Source of the DNA: an uncultured Pseudomonadota bacterium
GTDB taxonomy: Bacteria; Pseudomonadota; Gammaproteobacteria; Methylococcales; Methylomonadaceae
Direction: 5' to 3'
DNA: 41,422 bases
NCBI GenBank assembly: GCA_903928965.1
Contig: CAIYSZ010000011.1
Coordinates: 1-41,422 of the forward strand
A program made the translations under genes and the position numbers. Shown here piece by piece: positions 33,478-41,422 of this stretch; position 1 is the first letter of the stretch, and every line of letters begins with the position of its first letter. A model generated the notes under the pieces. It saw only the letters and a list, made by a program, of their open reading frames with translations, did not search any database and had not been told where the DNA came from.

Positions 33478-34181
33478 GGTTCGACTCCTTGGATCAGGGC
33501 GGATTCAATGGCGGTTTGTCCGGCCGGTTGCAGCCGTTTTTCGATCAGGCGCTTGCCGGCGATCATGAAGCCGAGCACGATGAAGCCGCCGGGCGGTAGC
33601 GCGGTTAGTAAAAAGCCTTTGTAGTTGGGTATGACGGTGGTTTCCAGGAATTTGAAACCTTCGCCGAGCAGGAGCGAGGCGTGGGCGAACAGAGTGCCTT
33701 GGGCGCTGATTTCACGTAATGCGCCGAGCATGACTAGGGTGAAGGTGAAACCGGCGCCCATCATCAGGCCGTCCCATACCGAGGGCAGCAGAGGCTGTTT
33801 GGAGGCGAAGGCTTCGGCGCGGCCGAGTATGACGCAGTTGGTGACGATCAAGGGAATGAACAGGCCCAGCACTTTGTGCAGTTCGTGCAGCCAGGCGTTG
33901 AGGAACAGGTCCACCAGGGTGACCAGGGCGGCGATCAGCAGCACGAAGATGGGGATGCGGATTTCGGCCGGTATCAAGTGGCGGCTCAGGGATACGGCGG
34001 CGTTGGAGGCGGCCATCACCGCCAGCGTGGCCAGGCCCATGCCCAGGCCGTTGGCGGCGGAGCTGGTGACCGCCAGCAGCGGGCACAGGGCTAGGTTTTG
34101 CGTCAGCACGACGTTGTTGTCCCACAGGCCGTCGCGTGCGATTTTGCGGTAGGGCGCGGTGAATAAGACTGCTAATTGCAT
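33474..34181 (-). CDS. rnfE: Rnf complex subunit RnfE
   Basis: Integral membrane subunit, 235 residues with about six spans, homologous to NqrD. Typical blocks: GLWDNNVVLTQNLALCPLLAVTSSAANGLGMG (with the membrane [2Fe-2S]/Fe-ligating Cys), FIPLIVTNCVILGRAEAFASKQ and LTALPPGGFIVLGFMIAGKR. It pairs with RnfA across the membrane for electron transfer. Downstream of rnfG after 10 bp. Its 3' end is the part copied in the decayed duplicate at 32294-32400. Confidence 0.95.
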   Translation of the reverse strand: MQLAVLFTAPYRKIARDGLWDNNVVLTQNLALCPLLAVTSSAANGLGMGLATLAVMAASNAAVSLSRHLIPAEIRIPIFVLLIAALVTLVDLFLNAWLHELHKVLGLFIPLIVTNCVILGRAEAFASKQPLLPSVWDGLMMGAGFTFTLVMLGALREISAQGTLFAHASLLLGEGFKFLETTVIPNYKGFLLTALPPGGFIVLGFMIAGKRLIEKRLQPAGQTAIESALIQGVEP

Positions 34182-34191
34182 ATGGCCTCCC

Positions 34192-34914
34192 TTAAGGCGC
34201 GTCGATAAATTCGGAGCGGTGGGCCTGAAAGAAATCCAGGCCGCGTTTGATGGCTTGCACCACTTTGCGCGGGGTGATGGTGGCGCCGCTGAATTGGTCG
34301 AACGCGCCGCCGTCTTTTTTCACCGCCCATTGCTCCACGGTAAGGTTGTCCAGGGATTTGCCGTTAAAAGACAATACCCAGGGCGATTTAGTGATTTCGA
34401 TTTTGTCGCCCAGGCCCGGCGTTTCGATGTGGGCAACCACGCGCACGCCTAGGATTTCGCCGTCGCGCGACACGCCCATGACTAGGCTAATGGGGCCGGC
34501 GTAACCGTCCGGGGCGACGAATTTGAAGCAGATGGCGCTAACCTGGCCTTGTTTTTTGGCTAGATAAACCGTGGTGACGGGCTGCCCGAGGCTGGTTTGG
34601 GTGTCGGCGACGGCGCGGGTGTCGGTCAGCAAGTCGTTGTCGTGGACGTCCGCCGGCACCACTTGCTCCAGACTGGCTTGCAGGTCTTCCTGCTGGCGCT
34701 GGGCGATGACGCCGCGGGTGGACAAGTCGGCGACGCCGAGCAGCAGCGCGGCCAGAAAGGCGAAGCCGGCCAGCACCCCGGTTTGGAAGCGCAGTTGCGG
34801 TCGCAGGCGCTCCAGATTGTCCGGTTGCAACCACAGCGCCAATTTTTCGCGCAGTCCGCGATAGGCGGTCAGGGCTTGTTTCAGCGTCGGATGGTCGATG
34901 GCTGCTTTGTTCAT
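34192..34914 (-). CDS. rnfG: Rnf complex FMN subunit RnfG
   Basis: Periplasmic flavoprotein with one membrane anchor (about residues 45-65); 240 residues, with an N-terminal cytoplasmic extension of about 40 residues longer than in E. coli. FMN is covalently attached to Thr in SGAT (Thr212), seen in FDQFSGATITPRKVV. GVRVVAHIETPGLGDKIE is another family block. Directly follows rnfD by 17 bp. Confidence 0.94.
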   Translation of the reverse strand: MNKAAIDHPTLKQALTAYRGLREKLALWLQPDNLERLRPQLRFQTGVLAGFAFLAALLLGVADLSTRGVIAQRQQEDLQASLEQVVPADVHDNDLLTDTRAVADTQTSLGQPVTTVYLAKKQGQVSAICFKFVAPDGYAGPISLVMGVSRDGEILGVRVVAHIETPGLGDKIEITKSPWVLSFNGKSLDNLTVEQWAVKKDGGAFDQFSGATITPRKVVQAIKRGLDFFQAHRSEFIDAP

Positions 34915-34931
34915 GATTTTGACTCAGGGAA

Positions 34932-36005
34932 TTAATGCGAGATGTCTAACGGCTTGCCGTTGCGGTAGCGGCCGTAGATGCGCGGTTTAATGTAATGGTC
35001 GATCAGCGGGGTGACCGCGTTCATTAATAGTATGGCGAAGCCGCTGCCTTCCGGGTAGCCGCCCCAGGCGCGGATGATGTAAATCAGTACGCCGCAGCCG
35101 GCCCCGAAAATCATTTGGCCGAGCGGGGTGTTGGGCGAGGTGACGTAATCGGTGGCGATGAAGAAGGCGATCAAGATCAGCGCGCCGGAATTCAGGTGCG
35201 TCCATGGGTCAAGGTAGCGGCCGGGGTTCAGCAAATGGCCGATGAGGGCCAGAATGAACACCGTGCCGAGCAGGGAGCCGGGGGCATGCCATTGGATGAT
35301 GTTTTTCCGCCACAGGCCGATGCCGGTAATGAATAGAACTAGACTTGAGGTTTCGCCGAGGCTGCCGCGCTCCCAACCGAGAAAAGACAGCCAATTGGAG
35401 TGGTCCGCCAATAGGTTGGGCAGGGTCTGGTTGAGCGAGAATCCGGTTTTGACCAGGCCGAGGGTGGTGGCCCCGGTCATGGCGTCGCTGATTTCTTGGC
35501 CGCCGAAGGTGATGCGCCAGCTTTCGGCTAGGCCGGGGCCGGTAAACAAGGGTTCGATGTTGGTCCAGCGCGTCATTTCAATGGGGAAGGAGATCAGTAG
35601 CGCTACCCTGGCCAGCATGGCCGGGTTGAATAGGTTTTGCCCCAGGCCGCCGTAGACCTGTTTGCCCAGCGCGATGGCGATGGCGGAGCCGGTGACGCCT
35701 ATCCACCAGGGGGCCCAAGGCGGCAGCGTCATGGCGGTCAACAGGCCGGTGACCAGCGCCGAGCCGTCATTGAGCGTGGGTAGCACGGGTAGGCCGCGCA
35801 GTTTCAGGCAGGCCGCCTCGACTAATAGCGCGGAGGCGACGGTGACGCCGAGCAGGTAGAGCGCCGGCCAGCCGAAAAGAAATACGCCGACGCCGCAGGC
35901 CGGGAGTAGCGCCCATACCACTTGGCGCATGATTTGATACGTTTGCAGCGGCGCGCCGACGTGCGGGCCGCTAATGATTTTATTGCCTAGGGTTTTAGCG
36001 CTCAT
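34932..36005 (-). CDS. rnfD: Rnf complex membrane FMN subunit RnfD
   Basis: Polytopic NqrB homologue, 357 residues with eight to ten spans. The FMN-attachment Thr is in DAMTGATTLG (Thr180). Also visible: LNDGSALVTGLLTAMTLPPWAPWW, KQVYGGLGQNLFNPAM, ATDYVTSPNTPLGQMIFGAGCG and GYPEGSGFAILLMNAVTPLID. Overlaps the rnfC stop by four bases. Confidence 0.95.
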   Translation of the reverse strand: MSAKTLGNKIISGPHVGAPLQTYQIMRQVVWALLPACGVGVFLFGWPALYLLGVTVASALLVEAACLKLRGLPVLPTLNDGSALVTGLLTAMTLPPWAPWWIGVTGSAIAIALGKQVYGGLGQNLFNPAMLARVALLISFPIEMTRWTNIEPLFTGPGLAESWRITFGGQEISDAMTGATTLGLVKTGFSLNQTLPNLLADHSNWLSFLGWERGSLGETSSLVLFITGIGLWRKNIIQWHAPGSLLGTVFILALIGHLLNPGRYLDPWTHLNSGALILIAFFIATDYVTSPNTPLGQMIFGAGCGVLIYIIRAWGGYPEGSGFAILLMNAVTPLIDHYIKPRIYGRYRNGKPLDISH

Positions 36006-37504
36006 ACGGTGGTTTCCTGTTTAGCCGCTGCGGCGGCTTTTTGCGCCGCCAGACGGGCGGCGCGCGCTTCTTGGGCGCGCTGGGCCTCGGCTTCGGCTTC
36101 CAGGCGGATGCGTTCCAGCCGTTGGTTGCGTTCGTCCATCAGGCGTTTGGTTTGTTCGGATTTGTGTTCGGCTTGCTGGCGTTTGACCAGTTCGCCCAGG
36201 GCGAATTTAAAATAATGGGTTAGCGGTATGTTGGAGGGACAGGCGTAGGAGCAACTGCCGCAGCTAATGCAGTCCTTGAGTCCGATGTCCACCGCTGAAT
36301 CCAGTTGGTTGACGCGGATGCGGTTGGCCATTTCCAACGGCAATAGGCCGGCCGGGCAGACCGTCACGCAAGCGGAGCAGCGGATGCAGGCTTGGACGGG
36401 TTTGGGGTCGATTTCCGCCTCGGTGAGCGCCAGGATGCCGTTACAGGCTTTGACAACCGGGGTTTCGGCATGCGGCAGCGCGTCGCCCATCATGGGTCCG
36501 CCCATGACGATGCGGGCGGTTTTACGGGAGTCGGTGTCGCAAAAGGCCAAAATTTCCGACATGAGCGTTCCGATTGGCGCTTCCACGTTTTGCGGCTTGC
36601 CGACGGCGGCCCCGGACACGGTGATCACGCGGCTAATCAGCGGCTTGGCATGGGTCACGGCTTGGTACACGGCGTAGGCGGTGGATACATTGTGCACCAC
36701 GACGCCTATGTCGGTGGCGCGGGCGTCGGCCGGAATTTCTTGTCCGGTCAGATAACGCAGCATTTGCCGGTCCCAGCCCATGGGGTAGCGCGCGGGGACG
36801 GTCTCGACGCTGATAAAGGAGTATTCCAGGCTGGCCGCGCGCATGGCGCGGATCGCTTCGGGTTTGTTGTCTTCAATGCCGATGATGGCGCGTTCGGCCA
36901 GCATGCCGCGCAACATCAGGCGCACGCCGTCTATGATTTCCGCGGCTCGTTCTTGCATCATGCGGTCGTCGCAGGTGAGATAGGGTTCGCATTCGCCGCC
37001 GTTGATGAGCAGGGTGCGGATTTGGTTTTTGCGGCCCAAATTCAGTTTCACCGCCGACGGGAATACCGCGCCGCCCAAACCGACCACGCCGGCCGCGCCG
37101 ACGCGCAGGCAGATTTCTTCAGGCTCCAGCGCGAACGGGTCCGCCGGCGGGTGCAGTTCTTCCCAGGCGTCCAGGCCGTCGCTTTCCAATATGATGGTGC
37201 GCACCGGCAGGGCTGAAGGGTGCGGGGCGGGGAAGTCTCTGACGTCGGCGATGACGCCGGAAGTCGGCGCGTGAACCGGCGCGGATATTGCGCCTTGGCT
37301 ATAGGCTAGCAATTGGCCTTTCAATACGCTTTCGCCGACCTTGACCAGGGGTTCCGCCGGTTTGCCGACATGCTGTTGCACCGGAATGTACAGTTTTTTC
37401 GGCGTGGGGAAGGCGGTGTTGATCGGAATGCGGCTGGTGTGCTGTTTCCGTTCTTCGGTGTGTACGCCGCCGCGGAGTCTTGGATGTTCAAAAAAGGCAA
37501 ACAT
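36002..37504 (-). CDS. rnfC: Rnf complex NADH/ferredoxin-side subunit RnfC
   Basis: Cytoplasmic-side subunit with NQO1-like FMN/NADH domain and two 4Fe-4S clusters; 500 residues. GAAGVVGLGGAVFPSAVKL (137-154) and LLINGGECEPYLTCDDRMM are the nucleotide-binding region. Clusters: Cys373, 376, 379, 383 and Cys412, 415, 418, 422. The last ~55 residues are an Ala/Glu/Arg/Gln-rich helical tail, as in many proteobacterial RnfC. In nitrogen fixation it likely drives reduction of ferredoxin or flavodoxin. Confidence 0.95.
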   Translation of the reverse strand: MFAFFEHPRLRGGVHTEERKQHTSRIPINTAFPTPKKLYIPVQQHVGKPAEPLVKVGESVLKGQLLAYSQGAISAPVHAPTSGVIADVRDFPAPHPSALPVRTIILESDGLDAWEELHPPADPFALEPEEICLRVGAAGVVGLGGAVFPSAVKLNLGRKNQIRTLLINGGECEPYLTCDDRMMQERAAEIIDGVRLMLRGMLAERAIIGIEDNKPEAIRAMRAASLEYSFISVETVPARYPMGWDRQMLRYLTGQEIPADARATDIGVVVHNVSTAYAVYQAVTHAKPLISRVITVSGAAVGKPQNVEAPIGTLMSEILAFCDTDSRKTARIVMGGPMMGDALPHAETPVVKACNGILALTEAEIDPKPVQACIRCSACVTVCPAGLLPLEMANRIRVNQLDSAVDIGLKDCISCGSCSYACPSNIPLTHYFKFALGELVKRQQAEHKSEQTKRLMDERNQRLERIRLEAEAEAQRAQEARAARLAAQKAAAAAKQETTV

Positions 37505-37516
37505 AGGTTTTCTCCC

Positions 37517-38050
37517 TTAGGCCGCCAAAGGTTTGGGCCAGCGCCAGTTGCGCAAGGTGACTTCAATCGGATGCATTTGCAGGCATTCGGTCGGGCAGAC
37601 AGCGACGCATTTCTGGCAACCGATACAGGCGTCGGCTACTACGGCGTGAATTTGTTTGGGCGCGCCGACGATGGCGTCGGTCGGGCATACTTTGAAGCAG
37701 CGGGTGCAGCCGGTGCAGGTGTCTTCACTGACCCGCGCCACCATCGGTTCTTGATCGCGGGCGTTGCTGAGGTCTACTTCAATGCCCAGCAGTTTGGCGA
37801 GCTGTTCGGCCAGGGCGGAGCCGCCGGGCGGACACAGGGTCACCGCGGCTTGGCCGGAGACCAAGGCTTCCGCCGCCGGACGGCAACCGGGATAGCCGCA
37901 CTGACCGCATTGCGAGCCGGGCATTAGGTCTTCGATTTTTTCGACCAGAGGGTCGGATTCCACCTTGAGATATTTGGCGGCGACGCCTAGACTTAGGCCA
38001 AGCAACAGGCCTAGGGCGGTCAAAATAATGATGGCGGAGAGTACATACAT
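37517..38050 (-). CDS. rnfB: Rnf complex iron-sulfur subunit RnfB
   Basis: 177 residues: an N-terminal membrane helix (about 3-26), the Fe-S domain with Cys48, 51, 56 and 73, then a ferredoxin domain with two 4Fe-4S motifs (Cys112, 115, 118, 122 and Cys142, 145, 148, 152). It passes electrons between soluble ferredoxin and the membrane subunits. Spaced 12 bp from rnfC and 10 bp from rnfA. Confidence 0.95.
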   Translation of the reverse strand: MYVLSAIIILTALGLLLGLSLGVAAKYLKVESDPLVEKIEDLMPGSQCGQCGYPGCRPAAEALVSGQAAVTLCPPGGSALAEQLAKLLGIEVDLSNARDQEPMVARVSEDTCTGCTRCFKVCPTDAIVGAPKQIHAVVADACIGCQKCVAVCPTECLQMHPIEVTLRNWRWPKPLAA

Positions 38051-38060
38051 AGTTCGCCTC

Positions 38061-38642
38061 TTACTTGCCGGCCAGGCCGGCGAATCCCATGAACGCTAAC
38101 GAGAGTATGCCCGCGGTGATGTACGCGAGCGGGGCGCCTGAAAAAAGCGCCGGCGCCGCGAGTAACGCTAGGCGTTCGCGGAGTCCGGCGAAGAGCGCCA
38201 TCACCAAGGTAAAACCTAGGGCCGAACCAAAGCCGAACAGCAGGCTTTGGATGAAATTGGATTGTTCTTGTATGTTGAGCAGGGCCACGCCCAGCACCGC
38301 GCAGTTGGTGGTGATCAACGGCAGAAAAATGCCGAGCACTTGGTATAGCGCCGGACTGGTTTTGTGGATTACCATTTCCGTGAATTGCACGACGGCGGCG
38401 ATGACCAGGATAAAGCCGAGCACCCGCAGGAAACCGATATCGTAGGGGATTAGCAGGTGGTGCTCCAGCACCCAGCTGGCCGCCGCCGCCAGCGTTAATA
38501 CGAAGGTGGTGGCCATGCCCATGCCCAGGGCGGTGTCGAGTTTATTCGACACGCCCATGAACGGGCATAGGCCTAGGAATTTGACCAGAACCACGTTGTT
38601 GACCAAGGCAGTGCCGACAATTAATAAAAGATATTCGCTCAT
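38061..38642 (-). CDS. rnfA: Rnf complex subunit RnfA
   Basis: Integral membrane subunit, 193 residues from ATG 38642 ([10 protein letters not shown]), homologous to NqrE, with about six spans. Blocks: [18 protein letters not shown] with the membrane Cys, and [18 protein letters not shown]. The upstream in-frame start at 38693 is rejected because it would overlap the sigma-54 promoter and adds a non-family N-terminus. It is the first gene of rnfABCDGEH. Confidence 0.94.
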   Translation of the reverse strand: MSEYLLLIVGTALVNNVVLVKFLGLCPFMGVSNKLDTALGMGMATTFVLTLAAAASWVLEHHLLIPYDIGFLRVLGFILVIAAVVQFTEMVIHKTSPALYQVLGIFLPLITTNCAVLGVALLNIQEQSNFIQSLLFGFGSALGFTLVMALFAGLRERLALLAAPALFSGAPLAYITAGILSLAFMGFAGLAGK

Positions 38643-38676
38643 GGCGCTTGCTTCCGGTTTTTTTTGCAAACATTGC

Positions 38677-38692
38677 TGCATCATTTGTGCCA
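38677..38692 (-). promoter_or_regulatory. Sigma-54 promoter of the rnf operon
   Basis: On the minus strand TGGCACAAATGATGCA has GG and GC with exactly 10 bp between them, the -24/-12 layout of RpoN promoters, and the full TGGCAC of the -24 element. The predicted start is near 38666, 24 bp before rnfA. Confidence 0.8.
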
Positions 38693-38801
38693 AATTAGCC
38701 GGGAGCCGCGCCGTTGAGGCTTAGCCATTGCAAAGTATTAAGCTGTCAATGGGTTTGCCGGTGTGCAAAAATTACATTAGATATTGTATGGCTAAAAAGA
38801 T

Positions 38802-38817
38802 TGTCGTAAAAACTACA
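38802..38817. promoter_or_regulatory. NifA upstream activator site TGT-N10-ACA
   Basis: TGTCGTAAAAACTACA fits the NifA consensus. Its centre (38809.5) is about 144 bp from the predicted rnf start and about 142 bp from the predicted nifL start, so one site can serve both. A nearby TGT-N9-ACA (38762-38776) has the wrong spacing. Confidence 0.7.
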
Positions 38818-38924
38818 ATAAACTTAGCTTGGTTGTTTGTCGATTGCGCCGGGCCGGAAGGGGAGCGAATATTTTTTGCGGATGCGCGTCTAAAGTCAGT
38901 CGTTGGCGAGGCGGCTTGTAAAGT

Positions 38925-38940
38925 TGGCGTTTTATTTGCT
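38925..38940 (+). promoter_or_regulatory. Sigma-54 promoter of nifLA
   Basis: TGGCGTTTTATTTGCT carries GG (38926-38927) and GC (38938-38939) with a 10-bp interval and the TTGCT form of the -12 element. The predicted start is near 38951, 36 bp before the ATG of nifL at 38987. Confidence 0.75.
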
Positions 38941-38986
38941 TACAATTTGTGTTGTGATTGTTTTATTCGATTCATTGGCGGCGGTT

Positions 38987-40627
38987 ATGACTAATACCAA
39001 ACAGGATTTTCATTTAAGCGAGATTAGTCTGGAGGCGGCGCGGCAGATTGGCGGCGAGGCGGCTACCATGGTGGCGGTGAACGGACTTAATAGCGGGAAA
39101 CCGAATAATTTATTGCCGTTTTCCTTGTTTTTGAAGGCGGTGGAACAAGCGCCGGTGGCGATTTCGATTACCGACAAAAAGGCCAATATTTTGTACATCA
39201 ACGATGCCTTTACCACGGTAACCGGTTACAAGGCTTCGGAAATCTTAGGGGTGAACGAGTCGAAGCTGTCGGATAAGTGCACGCCGCGGCAAGTATATTA
39301 CGATTTATGGCACACTATTTCTCGTAAGCAGATTTGGCACGGACAGTTGGTTAACCGGAAAAAGCAGGGCCAGCGCTATTTGGCGGATTTGACCATCGCG
39401 CCGATGTTGGACGAATTCGGGGCCATTAGCCATTATATAGGCATGCACCGGGACGTGACGCAGGCGTATTACGCCGAGCAACAGGTGGCTAACCAAAAGC
39501 AGTTGATTGAGTCGGTGTTGAATGCGTCGCCGGTGGCCATGGCGGTGTTGGACGAAGACCGTAAGGTGGTGCTGGATAACCAAGTCTATAAGATGTTGAT
39601 TACCGAATTGGGGCATGATGAGCCGGCTTTGTTTTTTCTGGAGGCCTTGGCGCGCGAAAACGACGGCTTTTGGGATGTCGCCAAGGCGCGGGGTGGTTTT
39701 GCCAATCACGAACTTAGGCTGGAGGGCGCGGCGCGGCGCGGAGTGCGCTGGTTTAGTCTGGCGGGGAACTGGTTCGTCGAGCATGACGCATGCGCGGACA
39801 ATTTTTTTGTCAAGCAGGCGCGCGAATATTTGTTGTTGACGGTGAACGACATCACGCAGCAGCGGCGGCAGCAGGAAAGCTTGCAAATCGAGGCCTTGCG
39901 CGCCTTGTTGGCGGAAGAGGAGCATTTGCGCAGCATCCGTGAAACTTTATTGGGCGCTATGCACCAAATTAGCCAGCCTTTGAACCAAATTAATGCAGCC
40001 ATCCAAATCATGGCGCAACGTAACGACGCCAAGAATCAAGCCTTGCACGATTTATTGAATCAAGTGCGGTTGCATGGCGATGAAACCTTGGAAACCTTGC
40101 AGCGTTGCGTGCCGGAGATTCCGGAATCGGCGGTGACGCCGATGAATTTGAACCAGTTGTTGCATGAGGTGATGTTGTTGAACAGCACTAAATTTTTGGC
40201 CAACGGCGTGGTGGTGGATTGGCTGCCGAATTCGGTGTTGCCGCCGGTGCTGGGTTCCGCGAATAAGCTGCGCATGTTGTTCAAGCAATTATTGGATAAC
40301 TCGGTGACGGCCTTGAACCGCGCCGGCTCGACGGAGCGGGTGATTAAAATCACTACCGGTTTCGACGCCGATTGGGTGAAGGTGTCGATTGCCGACACCG
40401 GGCCGGGCATTCCGTTGCAACAACATGCCAAGGTGTTCGAGCCGTTTTTTACTACCCAATCTCGGGGCGGAGTGCAGGCCGGCATGGGTCTGGTCATGGC
40501 GAAAGAGATTGTGAATCAACATGGCGGTATGATTGCGATTAATCCGCATTATACGTCAGGTTGTTGTTTTGATTTGAGTTTTCCGGTGCGCCCTAGAAAT
40601 GTTAGCGCGGTGAACGGGTATGAGTGA
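38987..40627 (+). CDS. nifL: Nitrogen fixation negative regulator NifL
   Basis: Flavoprotein anti-activator of NifA, 546 residues. The first PAS domain (about 46-165; FLKAVEQAPVAISITD, NDAFTTVTGYKASEILGVN, MHRDVTQAY) binds FAD as a redox sensor. A second PAS-like domain follows (about 175-300), then the H-box region (MHQISQPLNQINAA), N box (LFKQLLDNSVTALNRAG) and the ADP-binding DTGPGIP and GMGLVMAKEI loops. The ATG at 38987 is chosen because the longer frame from 38903 would run through the sigma-54 promoter. It overlaps nifA by 8 bp, which ties expression of inhibitor and activator. Confidence 0.95.
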   Translation: MTNTKQDFHLSEISLEAARQIGGEAATMVAVNGLNSGKPNNLLPFSLFLKAVEQAPVAISITDKKANILYINDAFTTVTGYKASEILGVNESKLSDKCTPRQVYYDLWHTISRKQIWHGQLVNRKKQGQRYLADLTIAPMLDEFGAISHYIGMHRDVTQAYYAEQQVANQKQLIESVLNASPVAMAVLDEDRKVVLDNQVYKMLITELGHDEPALFFLEALARENDGFWDVAKARGGFANHELRLEGAARRGVRWFSLAGNWFVEHDACADNFFVKQAREYLLLTVNDITQQRRQQESLQIEALRALLAEEEHLRSIRETLLGAMHQISQPLNQINAAIQIMAQRNDAKNQALHDLLNQVRLHGDETLETLQRCVPEIPESAVTPMNLNQLLHEVMLLNSTKFLANGVVVDWLPNSVLPPVLGSANKLRMLFKQLLDNSVTALNRAGSTERVIKITTGFDADWVKVSIADTGPGIPLQQHAKVFEPFFTTQSRGGVQAGMGLVMAKEIVNQHGGMIAINPHYTSGCCFDLSFPVRPRNVSAVNGYE

Positions 40628-41422
40628 ACGCTTATTAATGGTTGAATCGGAATTGGATACTCTCTTTCTGGTTAGCCAATTGTTAAACAGCACTTACGAT
40701 CTGCGCAGCAAGCTTAAGGGAATTTTGGAAATCTTGCATAAGCGGTCGGGTTTGCGGTTCGGCATGATTACGCTGCGGGACGTGGATGACGATAGCATGA
40801 GTATTTGCGAGATTTACGGCGAGGGCATAGATCGTAGCGTGCGCTACCAGCCGGGCGAGGGCTTGGTCGGGGCGATTTTGGATGAGGGCTGCACTATTGT
40901 GGTGGAGCGTATCGCCGATGAGCCGCGCTTTTTGAGTCGCCTAGGCGTGTATAACCCGGATTTGCCGTTTATCGGTTCGCCGTTGGCGGTGGAGCAGGGC
41001 GAGGTGGTCGGCATATTGGCGGCGCAGCCGTGCGACGCTCAGTTTTTGGGGGAGCGGGCGCGCTTCATGGAAATGGTGGCGAATTTGATCGCGCAGAGCG
41101 TGAACATGCTGCGGGTTTTGGAGCGCAAGCAGCACCAGCTGGTCAACGAGCGGGATTTTCTGAAGCAGACCTTGGTGAAGAATTATCGCTTCGAGAACAT
41201 TATCGGCCATTCCGAGCCGATGTTGAAGGTGTTTGATATTATCCGCCAGGTAGCGAAATGGCATACCACGGTGTTGATCCGCGGCGAGTCGGGGACCGGC
41301 AAGGAGGTGGTTCGATTTCCTGCCGCCGGGACCGCCGGAGCGGGCCACCCTGTGGCGGGCCGCCTTCGACGCCGACCGCGCCTCCGGCCAACGCTGGCTG
41401 GACGGCATCGAGTGGGAGGCAC
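40620..41422 (+). CDS. nifA: Nif-specific transcriptional activator NifA (5' part; 3' end replaced)
   Basis: Sigma-54-dependent activator of nif genes. Residues ~1-180 are the GAF domain (LDTLFLVSQLLNSTYDLRSKL, VGAILDEGCTIVVERI, DEPRFLSRLG, FIGSPLAV), then a linker, then the AAA+ domain opens with FENIIGHSEPMLKVFDIIRQVA and Walker A GESGTGKE (222-229). Directly after GESGTGKEVV (about 41312) the sequence stops resembling NifA, although the frame stays open to the window edge. GAFTGA, Walker B and the DNA-binding domain are therefore missing here. Confidence 0.9.
   Translation, partial: MSERLLMVESELDTLFLVSQLLNSTYDLRSKLKGILEILHKRSGLRFGMITLRDVDDDSMSICEIYGEGIDRSVRYQPGEGLVGAILDEGCTIVVERIADEPRFLSRLGVYNPDLPFIGSPLAVEQGEVVGILAAQPCDAQFLGERARFMEMVANLIAQSVNMLRVLERKQHQLVNERDFLKQTLVKNYRFENIIGHSEPMLKVFDIIRQVAKWHTTVLIRGESGTGKEVVRFPAAGTAGAGHPVAGRLRRRPRLRPTLAGRHRVGG
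41313..41422. other. Abrupt very GC-rich segment unrelated to nifA
   Basis: The last ~110 bp are far more GC-rich than the preceding nifA. In the frame beginning at 41311 they encode FDFLPPGPPERATLWRAAFD and onward, the look of a segment from an unrelated AAA+ ATPase (compare the common FPxPDxxxRxxLW block). A chimeric contig end is the simplest reading, with genuine rearrangement as the alternative. Confidence 0.6.

Noticed and set aside
36392..37216. 274-codon plus-strand ORF opposite rnfC
   Set aside because: It is a long open frame caused by GC-rich codon bias in rnfC; composition (Gly, His, Phe, Gln) is shadow-like.
37313..37927. 204-codon plus-strand ORF opposite rnfC/rnfB
   Set aside because: It covers cysteine-motif regions of two real genes on the other strand and has no recognisable domain.
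38762..38776. Second NifA-type site TGT...ACA
   Set aside because: The gap is nine bases, not ten, which places the half-sites out of phase.
38903..38986. Longer NifL with a hydrophobic N-terminus (possible membrane anchor)
   Set aside because: The hydrophobic stretch is the translation of the sigma-54 promoter region; transcription should begin near 38951, after that start codon.
1..41422. CRISPR arrays, tRNA or rRNA genes, complete IS elements
   Set aside because: I saw no regular spacer-repeat pattern, cloverleaf or rRNA-like block, and no transposase. Only small inverted-repeat elements are present.

Overview
The window reads as chromosomal DNA of a free-living, nitrogen-fixing gammaproteobacterium. 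The core genome is GC-rich. The signs are a complete gamma-type division and cell wall (dcw) cluster ending in ftsZ-lpxC, a class 2 dihydroorotate dehydrogenase, CreA, a divergent radC/coaBC pair, and a NifL-NifA regulatory pair next to an Rnf electron-transport operon. The last arrangement is known from Azotobacter-type diazotrophs and from nitrogen-fixing methanotrophs. A Methylococcales-like host is my best guess, but no diagnostic C1 gene is present.

Layout. (1) 117-18604, plus strand: promoter and MraZ operator, then mraZ-rsmH-ftsL-ftsI-murE-murF-mraY-murD-ftsW-murG-murC-murB-ddl-ftsQ-ftsA-ftsZ-lpxC, mostly with start/stop overlaps. The MurD is intact as an ORF, but nearly all its catalytic signatures are altered. 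(2) 18709-21581, plus: a NAD-type [NiFe]-hydrogenase large subunit (hoxH) with its maturation protease (hoxW) but no hoxF/U/Y, followed by a STAS anti-anti-sigma protein and an RsbW-like kinase. (3) 21611-24068, minus: a small unknown protein, pyrD and thiO. (4) 24186-25295: an outer-membrane barrel gene behind what looks like a textbook class II FNR promoter, with a strong terminator. (5) 25337-29451: an accessory island. It holds an Mrr-type restriction endonuclease split by a frameshift in a C8 tract, then an AT-rich two-gene module (SF1 helicase plus DUF2290-like protein) bracketed by two small TTAA-flanked inverted-repeat elements. (6) 29579-31954: radC, coaBC, creA. (7) 32191-33149, minus: a decayed rnfE-rnfH tail, VapD and a DUF1778 antitoxin. 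(8) 33208-38642, minus: rnfABCDGEH. (9) 38987-end, plus: nifL and the 5' part of nifA.

How parts work together. The rnf operon and nifLA diverge from a 344-bp region. It holds one sigma-54 promoter on each side and a single NifA-type upstream site (TGT-N10-ACA) lying about 142-144 bp from both predicted start sites, so NifA probably drives both. Rnf would supply low-potential electrons to nitrogenase, and NifL would gate NifA by redox and fixed-nitrogen state.

Most notable: the eroded MurD, the helicase-DUF2290 module as a candidate defence system, the FNR-controlled porin, the shared NifA site, the DUF1778-VapD pair with its decayed rnf copy, and an abrupt sequence change inside nifA at about 41313 that looks like a chimeric contig end. 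All family assignments are from reading the translations; no database search was run.
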